Source: JAVXAG01 sp036660615 | GTDB lineage: Bacteria; Bacillota; Clostridia; Peptostreptococcales; Anaerovoracaceae | Direction: 5' to 3' | Length of the DNA stretch: 14,215 nt | Assembly: GCA_036660615.1 (NCBI GenBank) | Contig: JAVXAG010000044.1 | Location: 1-14,215 of the forward strand | Shown here: piece after piece, positions 13,797-14,215 of the stretch | How positions within the stretch are numbered: position 1 is the stretch's first letter | How the letters are laid out: each line of letters starts with the position of its first letter | Made by a program: the position numbers and the translations under genes | Notes under the pieces: model-generated | Databases searched by the model: none | Told to the model about the DNA's origin: nothing | The model's input: the letters and a program-made list of their open reading frames with translations, nothing else

Positions 13797-14215
13797 TCAA
13801 ATGGGTTTTGCTACTTTGTATAACTCGTCCATTCTCGGTGGCGCTACTGTCACCTCAACTCCATTATTTATTGTAACTATGCCTCTCTCTTTTGTGGCAA
13901 TCTGACCGATGCAGGCAACATTGATTGATTCTGTTGCAAACTTTGAAAGGATTTCATCTTTTTGCTCCTTTGAAGCTACAATAAGCATTGAACCACTTGA
14001 AATAAGTCTTAGATAGTCTATGTCAAAGTGTTTGCAAATCTTTTGCGTTACAACTTCTACAGGTATCTTTTCAACCCAAAGCTCAGCGCCCAAATCCGCA
14101 ATGTTGCACATTTCCCAGACTGCGCCAAGGACTCCGCCTTCAGTTATATCGTGCATTCCAGCTGTACCAATTTTACCGGCAATTATACCTTCCTTTACGA
14201 CACTTACCTTCTTAA
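13797..14215 (-). CDS. AIR synthase-related protein (HypE/ThiL/PurM-like), C-terminal part
   Basis: The visible 139 residues are the C-terminal part of a protein that enters from the right edge, so the start is not seen. The frame reads KKVSVVKEGIIAGKIGTAG, then MHDITEGGVLGAVWEM and later LRLISSGSMLIVAS. This pattern belongs to the C-terminal AIRS_C domain of the HypE-like branch of the PurM/SelD/ThiL/HypE superfamily, whose members bind ATP at the dimer interface. True HypE ends in a catalytic cysteine; this protein ends RMDELYKVAKPI, with no cysteine at the end. It is therefore more likely the widespread AIR-synthase-related protein of unknown substrate than a hydrogenase-maturation HypE. 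About 640 bp without a recognised gene follow on the minus strand before the SRP promoter, and no strong terminator is seen directly after the stop. Confidence 0.8.
   Translation of the reverse strand, partial: KKVSVVKEGIIAGKIGTAGMHDITEGGVLGAVWEMCNIADLGAELWVEKIPVEVVTQKICKHFDIDYLRLISSGSMLIVASKEQKDEILSKFATESINVACIGQIATKERGIVTINNGVEVTVAPPRMDELYKVAKPI

Noticed and set aside
13516..13905. 129-codon plus-strand open frame
   Set aside because: It overlaps the end of the AIR-synthase-like gene in antisense, crosses several inverted repeats, and has no domain or ribosome site.

Overview
The window looks like a chromosomal piece of a low-GC Firmicute of the class Clostridia. The gene bodies are AT-rich, ribosome binding sites are strong AGGAGG types, and housekeeping promoters match the sigma-A consensus. 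The order SRP RNA - dnaX - ebfC (yaaK) - recR - yaaL - bofA is the classical Firmicute block, and bofA points to an endospore-forming lineage. I cannot name the genus from the sequence. A 100-base run of N (11620-11719) shows this is a draft scaffold.

Layout. At the left edge is the 5' part of an NhaC-type Na+/H+ antiporter gene (minus strand). Its own promoter overlaps a terminator-like hairpin. Upstream of it is a minus-strand operon, read right to left: ybaK-like tRNA-editing protein, YitT-family membrane protein, uvrB, uvrA, pncB. All gaps are under 40 bp, and transcription probably starts at an extended -10 near 8160. Divergent from it is a plus-strand SNF-family sodium:amino-acid symporter with a perfect consensus promoter and its own terminator. 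Convergent to the symporter is bofA (minus). A small DUF2508/YaaL gene then lies on the plus strand, opposite to its syntenic neighbours, and its stop overlaps the recR stop. The minus-strand run recR, ebfC, dnaX (broken by the assembly gap) follows, headed by the small SRP RNA with a perfect TTGACA-17-TATAAT promoter. At the right edge is the 3' part of an AIR-synthase/HypE-like gene (minus).

Function. Most genes are housekeeping: clamp loading and recombinational repair (dnaX, ebfC, recR), nucleotide excision repair (uvrA, uvrB), NAD salvage (pncB), protein targeting (SRP RNA) and Na+-coupled transport (nhaC-like, SNF). I see no defence system, prophage or complete insertion sequence.

The one stretch that ordinary annotation does not explain is the roughly 640-bp interval 13160-13796. 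It holds a GC-rich, hairpin-dense block, an almost perfect Fur box with no iron gene nearby, a plus-strand intrinsic terminator with no plus-strand gene in front of it, and two inverted copies of a hairpin repeat. A small structured RNA, possibly iron-controlled, or a degenerate MITE-like element are the main readings. This is the part most worth a second look.
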